Below, piece by piece: positions 48,450 to 57,968 of a stretch of 64,000 nucleotides of DNA; position 1 is the stretch's first letter, and every line of letters begins with the position of its first letter. The notes beneath the pieces were generated by a model, which saw only the letters and a list, made by a program, of their open reading frames with translations, was not told the origin of the DNA and ran no database searches. The position numbers and the translations under genes were made by a program. The stretch comes from Variovorax sp. PAMC 28711 (GTDB lineage Bacteria; Pseudomonadota; Gammaproteobacteria; Burkholderiales; Burkholderiaceae_C): positions 611,001 through 675,000 of the forward strand of contig NZ_CP014517.1 of the NCBI RefSeq assembly GCF_001577265.1, given 5' to 3'.

Positions 48450-48995
48450 TCACATCAGTGCCTCTGATCTCGGCGCGAATCCGGCGTGCGTTGTATGCAC
48501 GCGGCGCTCCGGCAGAGCGTCTCGATGGGCGCTAATCATGATCACGCTCGCTTCCACGGCGAGCCGAATTTCGTTGCTTATTCCGGTTACCCCCACAAGC
48601 GACGCGATGCATTGCTCGGCGCCCTGCTTCTGAAATGGCCAGTCAAGCTGCCCTGCCAGCGTGACCCAGCCGTTCTCGACCTCGACGTAGACAGAGCCGA
48701 CCGGCAGGTAGGTGATCCACTCGATCACGTCCTGGGCGGAACGGGCGATGTCGGCATCCACGCGCACACTCTCCTCGCCCAGTTCGACCGCGAGCTCACC
48801 CACCAGCGCGGCCACCCCCGCGACGCGTTCGATGACATGCCGCGCTCGCCACTTCTCGGTGTAGGTCGCTACACGGCCGCTCCAGGAGATCACCCCCGCG
48901 CGGGCGTCGATCTCGATGAAGGTCGCGTCGACGGAGGGCTCCCAGGCCAGTTCGGCCAGCACATCGCGCCGGAGTCGGGCATCTGTTTTCTTCAT
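48450..48995 (-). CDS. BON-domain protein with degenerate third domain
   Basis: A 181-aa paralogue of the intact BON protein at 61424-62080. Two BON domains are clear: DVLAELAWEPSVDATFIEIDAR through GVAALVGELAVEL, then ADIARSAQDVIEWITYLPVGSVYVEVENGWVTLAGQLDWPFQKQ. After about residue 150 the frame leaves homology. Pieces of a third BON domain can still be read in other frames (ARRIRAEIRGTDV, about 48440-48500), so the 3' end has decayed. BON domains bind phospholipid or envelope surfaces. Its ATG overlaps the uspA remnant, and a copy of the shared island motif lies 52 bases upstream. Confidence 0.75.
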   Translation of the reverse strand: MKKTDARLRRDVLAELAWEPSVDATFIEIDARAGVISWSGRVATYTEKWRARHVIERVAGVAALVGELAVELGEESVRVDADIARSAQDVIEWITYLPVGSVYVEVENGWVTLAGQLDWPFQKQGAEQCIASLVGVTGISNEIRLAVEASVIMISAHRDALPERRVHTTHAGFAPRSEALM

Positions 48996-49306
48996 TGCAT
49001 TGCGCCTCGTGTTGCAAAGCCGGAGCATCGCGCGCGCGACAGGCCGGGTCTGTGCGCTGCCACACCAAGCGCACCGGCACGCTGTTTCACCAGCACCACG
49101 GGTTGCCGTGCCGTCGCGAGCACGCGCTGCGCCACCGACCCCATGAGCAGGTCGGCGAAGGCGCCGCGTCCCTTGGCGCCCAGCACGATGAGGTCGTACT
49201 TTCCGGTGTTCGCGCAATCGACGATCTCCTTGGCCGATCAGTTCGGCAGCGTATTGACGGCCCGCAACGCGTGCTTCGAACCGTCAGTGGCGACGAGCAT
49301 TTTCAT
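48992..49306 (-). pseudogene. Universal stress protein (UspA) remnant with internal deletion
   Basis: The start at ATG 49306 (MKMLVATDGSKHALRAVNTL) and the C-terminal block (KYDLIVLGAKGRGAFADLLMGSVAQRVLATARQPVVLVK) are in the same frame. Between them only about 10 codons remain where a UspA normally has about 70, and a TGA at 49238-49240 interrupts. The deletion cannot be a one-base error, so this is a true pseudogene. It is coupled by ATGA to the P-type ATPase upstream and runs into the BON gene. Confidence 0.85.
49045..49061 (-). promoter_or_regulatory. Island motif copy 1, upstream of the truncated BON gene
   Basis: CGGGTCTGTGCGCTGCC on the plus strand; core CGCACAGAC on the minus strand ends 52 bases before the BON ATG (48995). 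Identical over 17 bases to copy 3 at 56362. It lies inside the 3' end of the uspA remnant. Confidence 0.6.
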
Positions 49307-52170
49307 GGTCTTCTTTCGGAGTGGATCGGGGTTCGGGAATGAAAGGCGCGGCTGGCCCACTTGCGCAGCTCGCCGTACCAGACCACCACGCTGGCCATGA
49401 CGACGCACAGCGCCCATTGCTGCGCAGACAGGGGCGCAGTGCCGAAGGCCCGGTTGAGAAAGCCAAGATGGACCACGGCCACCTGCAGCACGACCGCGAG
49501 CGCGACGGCGCCCCAGAGCCAGCGGTTGACGAAGAGCTGCGAGAAGGCGCTGCGGCGATCGGAGCGCGCGTTGAAGCAATTGAAGAGCTGCGCCAGCACC
49601 AGCACGGTGAAGCCTGCGGTGCGCGCGGTGGTCAGGTCCTGGTGGCCCTCGACCATTCCGCCCGGCAGAAGGATGTCGATGGTCAGTAGCGTCACGAGCG
49701 CGATCACCAGACCGACCTGGAGCACTTCGGACCCCATGCGCGCATCGATCACCCGTTCGCCGCGCGCACGCGGCTTGCGTGCCATCACGTCGTCGGTCGG
49801 CGGATCGATGCCCATCGCCAAGGCAGGGCCGGTGTCGGTCACGAGGTTGATCCAGAGAATCTGCGTGGCGAGCAGGGGCAGCACCACGCCACCGCCCGTG
49901 CCGGCCAGGCCCAGCACGCCGGCCCCGACGACGCCCAGGAACACGGTGAGCACCTCCCCCATGTTGGACGAGAGCAGGTAGCGCAGCGCTTTGCGGATGT
50001 TGTCGAAGATGCTGCGGCCTTCGCGCACCGCCTCGACGATGGTCGCGAAGTTGTCGTCCACCAGGATCATCCGCGCGGCCTCGCGCGTCACTTCGGTGCC
50101 GGTCATGCCCATGGCGATGCCGATGTCCGCCGCCTTGAGCGCCGGCGCGTCGTTGACGCCGTCGCCCGTCATCGCGACCACGTTGCCCGCGGCCTGCAGC
50201 GCGGCGACGATGCGCAGCTTGTGCGCCGGCGCCACCCGAGCGAAAACCGAGGTCTTGCGCACCGCCTCGGCGAAACCCGCCTCGTCGAGTGCATCGAGTT
50301 GCAGACCCGTCAGAGCGACGGCGCCTTCCGCGACGATGCCGAGGTCTTCAGCGATGCGGGTCGCGGTGCGCGGATGGTCGCCAGTGATCATGACCACGCG
50401 GATGCCGGCGCGCTGCGCCTCACGGATCGCCACCGCCACCTCGGCACGCGGCGGGTCGATGATGCCGACCGTGCCGACGAAGACGAGGTCGTCTTCAAGG
50501 ACCTCGAGCCCTTCGCGGGGCGTGGGCGCATCGCCCCCTCGCGTCATCGAAGCGGATTCCTGCGCGGTCAGTGGCCGATAGGCCACGGCCAGCGTGCGCA
50601 GCGCGGCATCGGACAGCGCGTCGACATCGGCCACGATGCGCGCACGCATTGTGGCGTCCAGCGGCTTCACGTCCATACCGACGCGCACACGCTGGCACCG
50701 CGACAACAGCACGCCGGGCGCGCCCTTGGCCACGAGCATGAGCTGGTCGCCGTGCGTGTGATCGCGCTCGATCGTCGACATCATCTTGCGTTCGGACGTG
50801 AAAGGCATCTCGGCGACGCGCTCGAAGCGCTTCTTGCGCTGCGCAGTCAGCCCCATCTTGCGTTCGGCGACGAGGAAGGCGGCCTCGGTCGGATCGCCCT
50901 GGATCGTCCATGCGCCGCCTTCACCCTGGTGCAGCTGCGCATCGCCGGCCAGACTGCCGCCCGCCAGCACGACGGTCTGCTCTTCGCGCAACGGCCCGGC
51001 CTGCAGCTCGGCGCCGTCGAGCTCCACACGGCCCTCCGGCACATAGCCGGCGCCCGTGATGCGCGTGGTGCCCGAAGCCGTCACCACCCGCTCGATGGTC
51101 ATCTCCGCGCGCGTGAGCGTGCCGGTCTTGTCGGTGCAGATGATCGACGCTGCGCCCAGCGTTTCGACCGACGACAGCTTCTTCACGATGGCCTTGTGCC
51201 TGGCCATGCGCTGCACCCCCATGGCCAGCACCACCGACAGGATGGCGGGCAAGCCCTCCGGCACGGCCGCCACCGCGAGCGACACGCCGAGCAGCAACAC
51301 GGCGACGACCTCCGCCGCGGTGGGGTGGCCGGACACCAGCAGGATCGTCGCCACCACCACGGCGGCGATCACCAAAACCGCGATGCCCAGCACGCGACCG
51401 ATGCGCGCCACCTCGATGCCGAGCGGCGTCGGCGCCTCGACCGTGGCGTCCAGCATGCCGGCGATCGCGCCCATCTCGGTCTGCATGCCGGTGGCGGTGA
51501 CGACCGCACGGCCGACGCCCTGGGCGACGGCGGTGCCCTTGAACACCATGTCGAGACGGTCGCCCAGCGCGCCGGGTTCGGCCAGCGTCGCAGGGTCCTT
51601 CTGTACCGCCTCGCTCTCGCCCGTGAGCGAAGCCTCGAGTACGCGAAGGGAAGATGCCTCGATCAGACGCGCATCGGCGCCGACGGCATCGCCCTCGGCT
51701 AGCACCAGGATGTCGCCGGGCACCAGCTCGGCACTGGGGACCCGGAAAGTCCGGCCGTCGCGGACGACGGACGAAGTCACTGCCGTCATGCGGGCCAGCG
51801 CGGCCACGGCATCCGCGGCCTTCGCCTGCTGCACGAAGCCGAGCACCGCGTTGAGCAACAGCACCGTCGCGATCACCAGTGCGTCGAGCGGCCAGCCCAC
51901 GAAACCCTCGAGCGCCCAGGCACCGAGCGCCACCGCGATGGCGAACCCGAGCAGGTAGACCAGCGGATCGCGGAACTGGGCCAGCACCCGTCGCCACGTG
52001 GGCACGGGCGGCGCGGCGCGCAGCGCGTTGCGCCCGTGCTCGGTCAGCCGCTGCGCGGCCTGCTGCGCAGAGAGCCCACGCGCCGCATCGACCGAGAGCG
52101 ACTGCAGCACCCGCTCGGCCGACTGCACGGAGGGATCGCCGGCAGACCCTTCTGCACCGTCAGCGGCCAT
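49303..52170 (-). CDS. Cation-translocating P-type ATPase (P2A, calcium-type)
   Basis: A 955-aa ion pump. Order: cation ATPase N-domain (residues 15-85), actuator domain with TGES (183-186), TM4 motif AAVPEGLP (301-308), phosphorylation site D347 in CTDKTGTLT, nucleotide domain, MTGDGVNDAPALKAADIG hinge, and C-terminal cation ATPase helices. PEGL in TM4 marks P2 Ca2+/Mn2+-type pumps and not the CPx heavy-metal type. It overlaps the cytochrome c gene upstream by 11 bases and is coupled to the uspA remnant. The family includes mycobacterial CtpF, induced in hypoxia. Confidence 0.92.
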   Translation of the reverse strand: MAADGAEGSAGDPSVQSAERVLQSLSVDAARGLSAQQAAQRLTEHGRNALRAAPPVPTWRRVLAQFRDPLVYLLGFAIAVALGAWALEGFVGWPLDALVIATVLLLNAVLGFVQQAKAADAVAALARMTAVTSSVVRDGRTFRVPSAELVPGDILVLAEGDAVGADARLIEASSLRVLEASLTGESEAVQKDPATLAEPGALGDRLDMVFKGTAVAQGVGRAVVTATGMQTEMGAIAGMLDATVEAPTPLGIEVARIGRVLGIAVLVIAAVVVATILLVSGHPTAAEVVAVLLLGVSLAVAAVPEGLPAILSVVLAMGVQRMARHKAIVKKLSSVETLGAASIICTDKTGTLTRAEMTIERVVTASGTTRITGAGYVPEGRVELDGAELQAGPLREEQTVVLAGGSLAGDAQLHQGEGGAWTIQGDPTEAAFLVAERKMGLTAQRKKRFERVAEMPFTSERKMMSTIERDHTHGDQLMLVAKGAPGVLLSRCQRVRVGMDVKPLDATMRARIVADVDALSDAALRTLAVAYRPLTAQESASMTRGGDAPTPREGLEVLEDDLVFVGTVGIIDPPRAEVAVAIREAQRAGIRVVMITGDHPRTATRIAEDLGIVAEGAVALTGLQLDALDEAGFAEAVRKTSVFARVAPAHKLRIVAALQAAGNVVAMTGDGVNDAPALKAADIGIAMGMTGTEVTREAARMILVDDNFATIVEAVREGRSIFDNIRKALRYLLSSNMGEVLTVFLGVVGAGVLGLAGTGGGVVLPLLATQILWINLVTDTGPALAMGIDPPTDDVMARKPRARGERVIDARMGSEVLQVGLVIALVTLLTIDILLPGGMVEGHQDLTTARTAGFTVLVLAQLFNCFNARSDRRSAFSQLFVNRWLWGAVALAVVLQVAVVHLGFLNRAFGTAPLSAQQWALCVVMASVVVWYGELRKWASRAFHSRTPIHSERRP

Positions 52171-52552
52171 CCGGCCCGACAGGTTGGGCGCGCGCCACGG
52201 GCGCCACCATCGGCGGATAGCGATAGAAGCGCTCGTTCAGGTAGCGCGACACGGCCTGGATGTCGCTCTCGTTCCAGCCCAGCCCCGAGGCATCCTGCCA
52301 GCGGCGCACCTGGAACATGAGGGACGACCAGTCGGTGGCGGCCTTCTTGTCGCGCCAGTGCATCTCGGTCGTATGACAGGTGACGCAATGGGTCGAATAG
52401 AGCAGCTCGCCCCGGCCCTGGCTCTGCGCCGGGGCCTGCAGCGGGGTCTGCATCGGCGTCTGTGCGCGAACTGCAAGCACCGGGGCGAGAGCACCCAGCA
52501 GCGTGGCCATGGCCAGGGCACCGGTGCGGCGGAATCGGGAATGCGGGTTCAT
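52160..52552 (-). CDS. Small cytochrome c
   Basis: A 130-aa periplasmic mono-haem cytochrome. The signal peptide ends near AVRAQ, the haem site is CVTCH (YSTHCVTCHTTEMHWRDKK), and the distal methionine is likely in SLMFQVRRW. Two starts are possible: ATG 52552 (chosen, AGGAG upstream) or 52600. It is the first gene of an operon with the P-type ATPase; copy 2 of the island motif lies upstream. Confidence 0.85.
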   Translation of the reverse strand: MNPHSRFRRTGALAMATLLGALAPVLAVRAQTPMQTPLQAPAQSQGRGELLYSTHCVTCHTTEMHWRDKKAATDWSSLMFQVRRWQDASGLGWNESDIQAVSRYLNERFYRYPPMVAPVARAQPVGPDGR

Positions 52553-52616
52553 GCGTGGGCTCCTTAGCGACGGTCGGAAAGCCGCCGTACCCTTCACCAT
52601 GCCGCGGCATCCGCCG

Positions 52617-52633
52617 CCCGTCTGTGCGCTGGC
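52617..52633 (-). promoter_or_regulatory. Island motif copy 2, upstream of the cytochrome c-ATPase operon
   Basis: CCCGTCTGTGCGCTGGC differs from copies 1 and 3 only near the ends; the core GTCTGTGCGCTG is kept. It lies between the ABC ATPase stop and the cytochrome start, 67 bases upstream of ATG 52552. Confidence 0.5.
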
Positions 52634-52645
52634 GAACGTGCGGCG

Positions 52646-53318
<673 letters not shown>

Positions 53319-53326
<8 letters not shown>

Positions 53327-54584
53327 GGATGGCCACCACGGGGTCGAGGCGCGCAGCACGGCGTGCCGGCGCGAAGGCCGCGGCCAGGCCGGTGAGCATG
53401 GCAAGCAGCAGCGCATAGACGAACAGCATCGGCTCCAGCGCCAGCGCGAACAACGGCGTGCCGTCTGCATTGAGTGCGGTGCGTTGCCACAGCACGAGGA
53501 TGCCGGCGCCCAGCAGGCAGCCCGCCACCGACCCCGCCAGCCCGAGCAGCCCGCCCTGCAGGAGGAACATCCGCATGATCTGCGCCTGCGAGATGCCCAT
53601 CGCGCGCAGGATGCCGATCTCGCGCGCCTTCTGCACCACCACCACGGCCATCACGCTGGCGATGCCGAACGCGACCGACAGGCCGACGAAGAAGCGGATC
53701 GCCGTGTTGGCCAGCGTCTGCGCGTTCACGGCGCTGAAGAACTCCGCGTTCGTCTTGATCCAACTGTCGGCCTGGACCCCCGTGGAGGCGGTGATCCGCT
53801 GCGCGATGCGCTCGGCGGCATAGACGTCCTCCACCGTCACCTCCAGGCTGGTGACGCCACCCGGCAGCCCGAGCAGGCTTTGCGCGGTGCGCAGCGCGAC
53901 GAAGGTGTTGCGTGCGTTCGCGCCCTTGTTGCCAAGATCGAAGATGCCGGTGATGGTGAGCGTCAGCGCGGCGCCCGTGGCGTCCGACCCGGTGGCGCTG
54001 GTCGCGGTCGACAGCCGCAGCTTGTCGCCCACCTGCAGGCCGAGGTCGTCCGCCAGTTCGGTGCCGATGAGGATGTCGCTCGTCGTCAACTGCGCACGGC
54101 CGCGCACGATCTTCGAGGCCAGGTCGACGATTCGGAAGTACTGCGCCGGCTCCACGCCCGCCACCGACACCGCGCGGTTGGCGTTGCCCCGCACCACCAG
54201 CGCGGAGCCGCCGGCCACCGAGGCCACCACCTTCAGCTCGGGCATGGTGCGGATCTGCGCCATCACCGACTGCCACTGGTCGATGGACTTGAGCCGCTGC
54301 AGCGGCGGCTGGACGATGGCGCCTTCCACCTCACCCGGCGCTGCATGCGCGCCCATGCGCAACGGGCGCGACACCTCCTTGGGCGGCAGCAGTTCGATGT
54401 GCGCCTGCGCCGACAGCACCCGCCGGATGAAGTTGCCTTGCAGCCCGGCCATGAGCGCGGACATGAACACGATCACGGCCACGCCGATCGCCACGCCCGC
54501 CATGATGAACACCGTCTGCAAGCGGCCTTCGCGCAAGAAGCGAATCGCGAGGATCCATTCGAAGGGCAGCAGCGGGTTGAACAT
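53319..54584 (-). CDS. ABC transporter permease (MacB/LolC type, FtsX domain)
   Basis: A 421-aa permease with four transmembrane helices: one at the start ([28 protein letters not shown]) and three in the C-terminal FtsX domain ([28 protein letters not shown] onward). A periplasmic MacB-PCD domain lies between. This is the layout of proteins that push lipoproteins, peptides or drugs out of the envelope. It starts 5 bases after the adaptor gene and overlaps the ATPase gene by 8 bases. Confidence 0.9.
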
Positions 54585-54589
54585 CGCAC

Positions 54590-55837
54590 TCAGGGGTTGG
54601 CGACCGCGGCGGCCCGCACGCGCGCACCGGCCGCTGCACTGGCGGCCACGGGCACCACGCGGTCCCCTTCGGCGAGGCCTTCGAGCACCTCGGCCACGCC
54701 GCCGCTGCGCAGGCCGATGCGCAGCGCCCGCCGCACCGCGTGGCGCCCCTCGATGCGCAACACCCAGGGCGCCGCGCCGTCCGCGTCGTGCAACGACGTC
54801 GCCGGCACGACCAGTGCGGCGGGGCGGCGCGCCACTTCGATGTCGACCGAGACCGTCATGTCCTGCTTGAGCACCGGCGGCGGCTGCGGCACGTCGAGCT
54901 TGACCTCGACGGCGCCGGTCTGTGCGTTGACGCCCGGGTTCACATAGGAAAGCACCGCGTCGAAGCGTTCCTGCGGGTACGCGTCGGCCGACACCCGCGC
55001 CGGCTGGCCGAGCGCCAGCAGGCGCAGGTTCTTCTCGTCGATCTGCACCACCAGCTGGGTGCGACCCGCAGGCGAGAGCGTCATCAGCACCTTGCCGGGC
55101 TGCACCACGTCGCCCGGCTCGACGCTGCGGCCGATGAGCGTGCCGGCCAGCGGCGCCACGATCACCGCGTAGCCGGCACGGGCCCGCGCCGCATGGGCAT
55201 TGGCATCGGCCGACGCCACGTCCGCAACCGCGAGCGCCGTGTCGCTGCCGGTGCGGCCCAGGCTGTCGAGCTGCATCTGCGCCGATCGCACTTCGGCGTC
55301 CGCGAGCTCGGCCACCTTGCGTGCGTCGTCGAGGGCGGCGCGGCCGACGAAGCCCTGCGCGAACAGGGCCTGGCTGCGTCCGAGCGAGGTGTTGGCGTTG
55401 ACGAGCGCGGCCTGTGCCTGGCGCACCGACTGCGCGCCGACCGGTGCCTGCACCTCGCGCAGCCGCCGCAGCCGGGCCTGCGCCTGCGCCGCTGCCGCAT
55501 CGGCCTGCGCGGTGGCCGCGGCCAGTTCGGCCGACTCCAGGCTGATCAGCAACTGGCCCGCATGCACCCGCTCGCCCTCTTCCACCGGTACCTGCTGCAC
55601 GGTCCCGGTGATCTGCGCGCCGATGTCCACCCGGTGCGGCGCCTCGACGCGCCCGCTGGCCACCACGGTCTGCACGAAGTCGCGGCGCACCACCGCATCG
55701 ACGGGCACGACGGGCCCCTGCCACCAGCGCCAGCCGAGCACCGCGCATCCCGCGAGGACGAGCAGCGCCGCGCCGATGGCCCACCGATGCTGGCGCCACC
55801 ACGATGGCGCGGGCGGGACCGGCGGCTGGTCGCTCAC
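54590..55837 (-). CDS. Periplasmic adaptor (MacA/HlyD type)
   Basis: A 415-aa membrane-fusion protein. A single N-terminal membrane helix (WAIGAALLVLAGCAVLGW) is followed by VVASGRVEAPHRVDIGAQITGTVQQVPVEEGERVHAGQLL, the first lipoyl half. A long helical hairpin, then APLAGTLIGRSVEPGDVVQPGKVLMTLSP and a beta-barrel follow. With the FtsX permease and ATPase it makes a MacAB-like exporter. No TolC gene is adjacent in the island. GTG 55837 is coupled to the preceding gene. Confidence 0.9.
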   Translation of the reverse strand: MSDQPPVPPAPSWWRQHRWAIGAALLVLAGCAVLGWRWWQGPVVPVDAVVRRDFVQTVVASGRVEAPHRVDIGAQITGTVQQVPVEEGERVHAGQLLISLESAELAAATAQADAAAAQAQARLRRLREVQAPVGAQSVRQAQAALVNANTSLGRSQALFAQGFVGRAALDDARKVAELADAEVRSAQMQLDSLGRTGSDTALAVADVASADANAHAARARAGYAVIVAPLAGTLIGRSVEPGDVVQPGKVLMTLSPAGRTQLVVQIDEKNLRLLALGQPARVSADAYPQERFDAVLSYVNPGVNAQTGAVEVKLDVPQPPPVLKQDMTVSVDIEVARRPAALVVPATSLHDADGAAPWVLRIEGRHAVRRALRIGLRSGGVAEVLEGLAEGDRVVPVAASAAAGARVRAAAVANP

Positions 55838-56310
55838 GTCCGCAGCCGGGCGCAGGTGGCGCGCGCGGCATCGCGCACGGCACGCAGGTCGCTGCCGACC
55901 AGATCGACCGGCAGGTGCCCGCCCAGCACTTCGTGCGGCTCGGCGAACCAGCAGGCCACAGCCCAGCCGTCCAGCGCGTCGGGCAGTTCGAGCCGCACCG
56001 CCTGCGGCGCGAAAGCCACAGAGAGGTCCGCCGGATCGAACTGGAACATCGGGAGCCACAGGCTTCCACGCCAGCCGAACCCGAAGACCTGCCGCGACAC
56101 GATCAGCCGAGCCAGCGTGACCAGGTCGCCGCGCCGATGGTCCTTCATCATTTCGCTCATCGCGTCGCCCGGTGCGGTACCGCCCGAGGCACGGAACGCC
56201 TTGAGCAGGTGCAGGAAGGCCCGCGTGCCCGGTGCGGCGGGCGTCGATTCGAAACAGGGCGGCGGCGCCGAAGCGATGCGGGTCGAAGGCGCTGATTGCA
56301 CGGCGTTCAT
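55834..56310 (-). CDS. MbcA/ParS/Xre-like (DUF2384-type) protein heading the exporter operon
   Basis: A 158-aa soluble protein. The second half reads VFGFGWRGSLWLPMFQFDPADL, then DALDGWAVACWFAEPHEVLGGHLPVDLVGSDLRAVRDAARA. It resembles the toxin-binding C-terminal domain of MbcA/ParS/Xre antitoxins (W-x-x-Pxx-L-x-G-xxPxDLL pattern). No RES-type toxin gene is adjacent and no clear helix-turn-helix is seen, so an antitoxin role is unproven. It is the first gene of the exporter operon, with copy 3 of the island motif 52 bases upstream. Confidence 0.65.
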   Translation of the reverse strand: MNAVQSAPSTRIASAPPPCFESTPAAPGTRAFLHLLKAFRASGGTAPGDAMSEMMKDHRRGDLVTLARLIVSRQVFGFGWRGSLWLPMFQFDPADLSVAFAPQAVRLELPDALDGWAVACWFAEPHEVLGGHLPVDLVGSDLRAVRDAARATCARLRT

Positions 56311-56361
56311 GGGGGCCTCGGCGTTGTGGCGTGGTGCCGCATGCTCGCGCCCTGCGGGCCG

Positions 56362-56378
56362 CGGGTCTGTGCGCTGCC
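56362..56378 (-). promoter_or_regulatory. Island motif copy 3, between exporter operon and kinase gene
   Basis: CGGGTCTGTGCGCTGCC, identical to copy 1. The minus-strand core lies about 54 bases from ATG 56310, the same distance as in copies 1 and 4. It lies 19 bases before the plus-strand kinase start. Confidence 0.6.
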
Positions 56379-56396
56379 GAACCCACCCCTGCCTGT

Positions 56397-57941
56397 ATGG
56401 TGTGTCGGGTGAACACCTCTTCCCTCCTGGCCGCGGCCGCTGCTCGCGTCGCGACCCTGCAGGCGTCGCTCACGGTCCGCGACGGCGCGCCGGCGAAGCT
56501 GATCGAAATCCACATCTCCTGGCTGCTGCTCGGCCAGTCGACGGCCTACAAGCTCAAGAAGCCCTTGCGCCTGCCCTTCCTCGACTGCACGACGCTGGCC
56601 GCGCGCCAGCGCTTCTGCGAAGAGGAACTGCGGCTCAACCGCCGCCTGGCGCCTTCGCTCTACCTCGACGTGGTGCCGATCTGCGACGACGGCCACGGCG
56701 CCACTTTCGGCGGCCCGGGCGAAGCGGTCGATGCCGCGGTCTGCATGCAGCGGTTTCCGGATGGCGCCTTGTGGCGCGAGATGCTGCGGGCCGGCACGCT
56801 GGCCCCGCACCACGTCGACGCGCTGGCGCAGACCCTCGCCGCCTTCCACCACGATGCCGCAGTGGCGCCCGCGGGCAGCGCATTCGGATCGCCCGCGGCG
56901 CACGAGAAAGTGCTGCACGGCCTGCGCGAAACGGTCGCCACGCCGACGCTGGCCGCGTGGTTGGAGGCGCAACTCGCGACCCTCGCGCCCTGGTGGACCG
57001 CACGGCAACGCGACGGCCGTGTGCGCGAATGCCACGGCGACCTGCACCTGGGCAACGTGCTGCAACTCGACGGCGACGCGATCGCGTTCGACGGGATCGA
57101 GTTCGACGCCGCACTGCGCTGGACCGACGTGGTCGACGACATCGCCTTCCTCGCCATGGACCTGCTCGCGCACGACCGCCGCGCGCTGGCCTTCCGCTTT
57201 CTCAACGCCTACTTTTCAGCGAGCGGCGACTACGACGCCCTGCCCGGCCTGCGATTCGCCATGGTGTGCCGCGCGCTGGTCCGCGCGCAGGTGACCACGC
57301 TCGCCGCGCAGCAGGGCGTGCACGCCGTCGAGGGTTGCGACGCGGCCGCGTACACGGCGCTCGCCGAAGCGCTGTCGCGCAGCACCGACCCGCGGCTCGC
57401 CATCACCCACGGCCTCCCGGGGTCTGGCAAGAGCTTCGTCTCGCAAGGCGTGCTCGAGGCGGCCGGTGCGGTCTGCGTGCGTTCCGACGTCGAGCGCAAG
57501 CGCCTGTTCGGGCTCGACGCGCTGGCCTCGTCCCGCGACCATGTGCCCGCAGGCATCTACGACCCGGCGACCACGCGCCGCACCTACGCGCGCCTGCAAG
57601 CGGTGGCCGACACCGCCCTGCAGAGCGGCTGGCCGGTGATCGTCGACGCGGCGTTCCTGCGCCATTCGGAGAGGGCCGCGTTCGCCGACCTTGCCGCATC
57701 GCGACGCGCACCCTTTGCCATCTTCGATTGCCGGGCGGCGCTGCCGCTGCTTCGCCAACGCATCCAGTTGCGCATGGCCGCCGGCGCGGACCCTTCGGAG
57801 GCCGATCTGTCGGTGCTCGAGAAGCTGGCGGGCGTGGATGAGCCACTGCAGGGGATGGAAGCCGCCGCCGCCATCGTGGCGGACGCCGCCGCGATGGCCG
57901 CACCGGAGAGCCTGGCCCGGCAGTGGCTCGAGGCCGCCTGA
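56397..57941 (+). CDS. Aminoglycoside phosphotransferase-like / P-loop kinase fusion
   Basis: A 514-aa two-domain protein. The N-terminal APH-like kinase domain has VRECHGDLHLGNVLQLDGDAIAFDGIEFD, with the catalytic HGDLHxxN and metal IxFDxIEF motifs. The C-terminal AAA_33 P-loop domain has ITHGLPGSGKSFVSQ (Walker A) and acts on an unknown small molecule. The same fusion is known in Mycobacterium as Rv2004c of the hypoxia (DosR) regulon. Start at ATG 56397 or GTG 56409. It is divergent from the exporter operon. True aminoglycoside resistance is unlikely. Confidence 0.85.
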   Translation: MVCRVNTSSLLAAAAARVATLQASLTVRDGAPAKLIEIHISWLLLGQSTAYKLKKPLRLPFLDCTTLAARQRFCEEELRLNRRLAPSLYLDVVPICDDGHGATFGGPGEAVDAAVCMQRFPDGALWREMLRAGTLAPHHVDALAQTLAAFHHDAAVAPAGSAFGSPAAHEKVLHGLRETVATPTLAAWLEAQLATLAPWWTARQRDGRVRECHGDLHLGNVLQLDGDAIAFDGIEFDAALRWTDVVDDIAFLAMDLLAHDRRALAFRFLNAYFSASGDYDALPGLRFAMVCRALVRAQVTTLAAQQGVHAVEGCDAAAYTALAEALSRSTDPRLAITHGLPGSGKSFVSQGVLEAAGAVCVRSDVERKRLFGLDALASSRDHVPAGIYDPATTRRTYARLQAVADTALQSGWPVIVDAAFLRHSERAAFADLAASRRAPFAIFDCRAALPLLRQRIQLRMAAGADPSEADLSVLEKLAGVDEPLQGMEAAAAIVADAAAMAAPESLARQWLEAA

Positions 57942-57968
57942 CCGCACGACGTGCAGCCGCGCGGTGGG

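Noticed and set aside
48175..48535. Small plus-strand frames after the tRNA fragment as possible element genes
   Set aside because: They have no ribosome sites, no recognisable domains and overlap the repeats and the decayed BON end.
49238..49240. The uspA stop as another one-base sequencing error
   Set aside because: The frame is the same on both sides and about 60 codons are missing, which a single-base error cannot produce.
56397..57941. Aminoglycoside resistance gene
   Set aside because: The N-terminal kinase domain only shares the general APH fold and is fused to a P-loop kinase; the family is linked to stress regulons and not to drug resistance.
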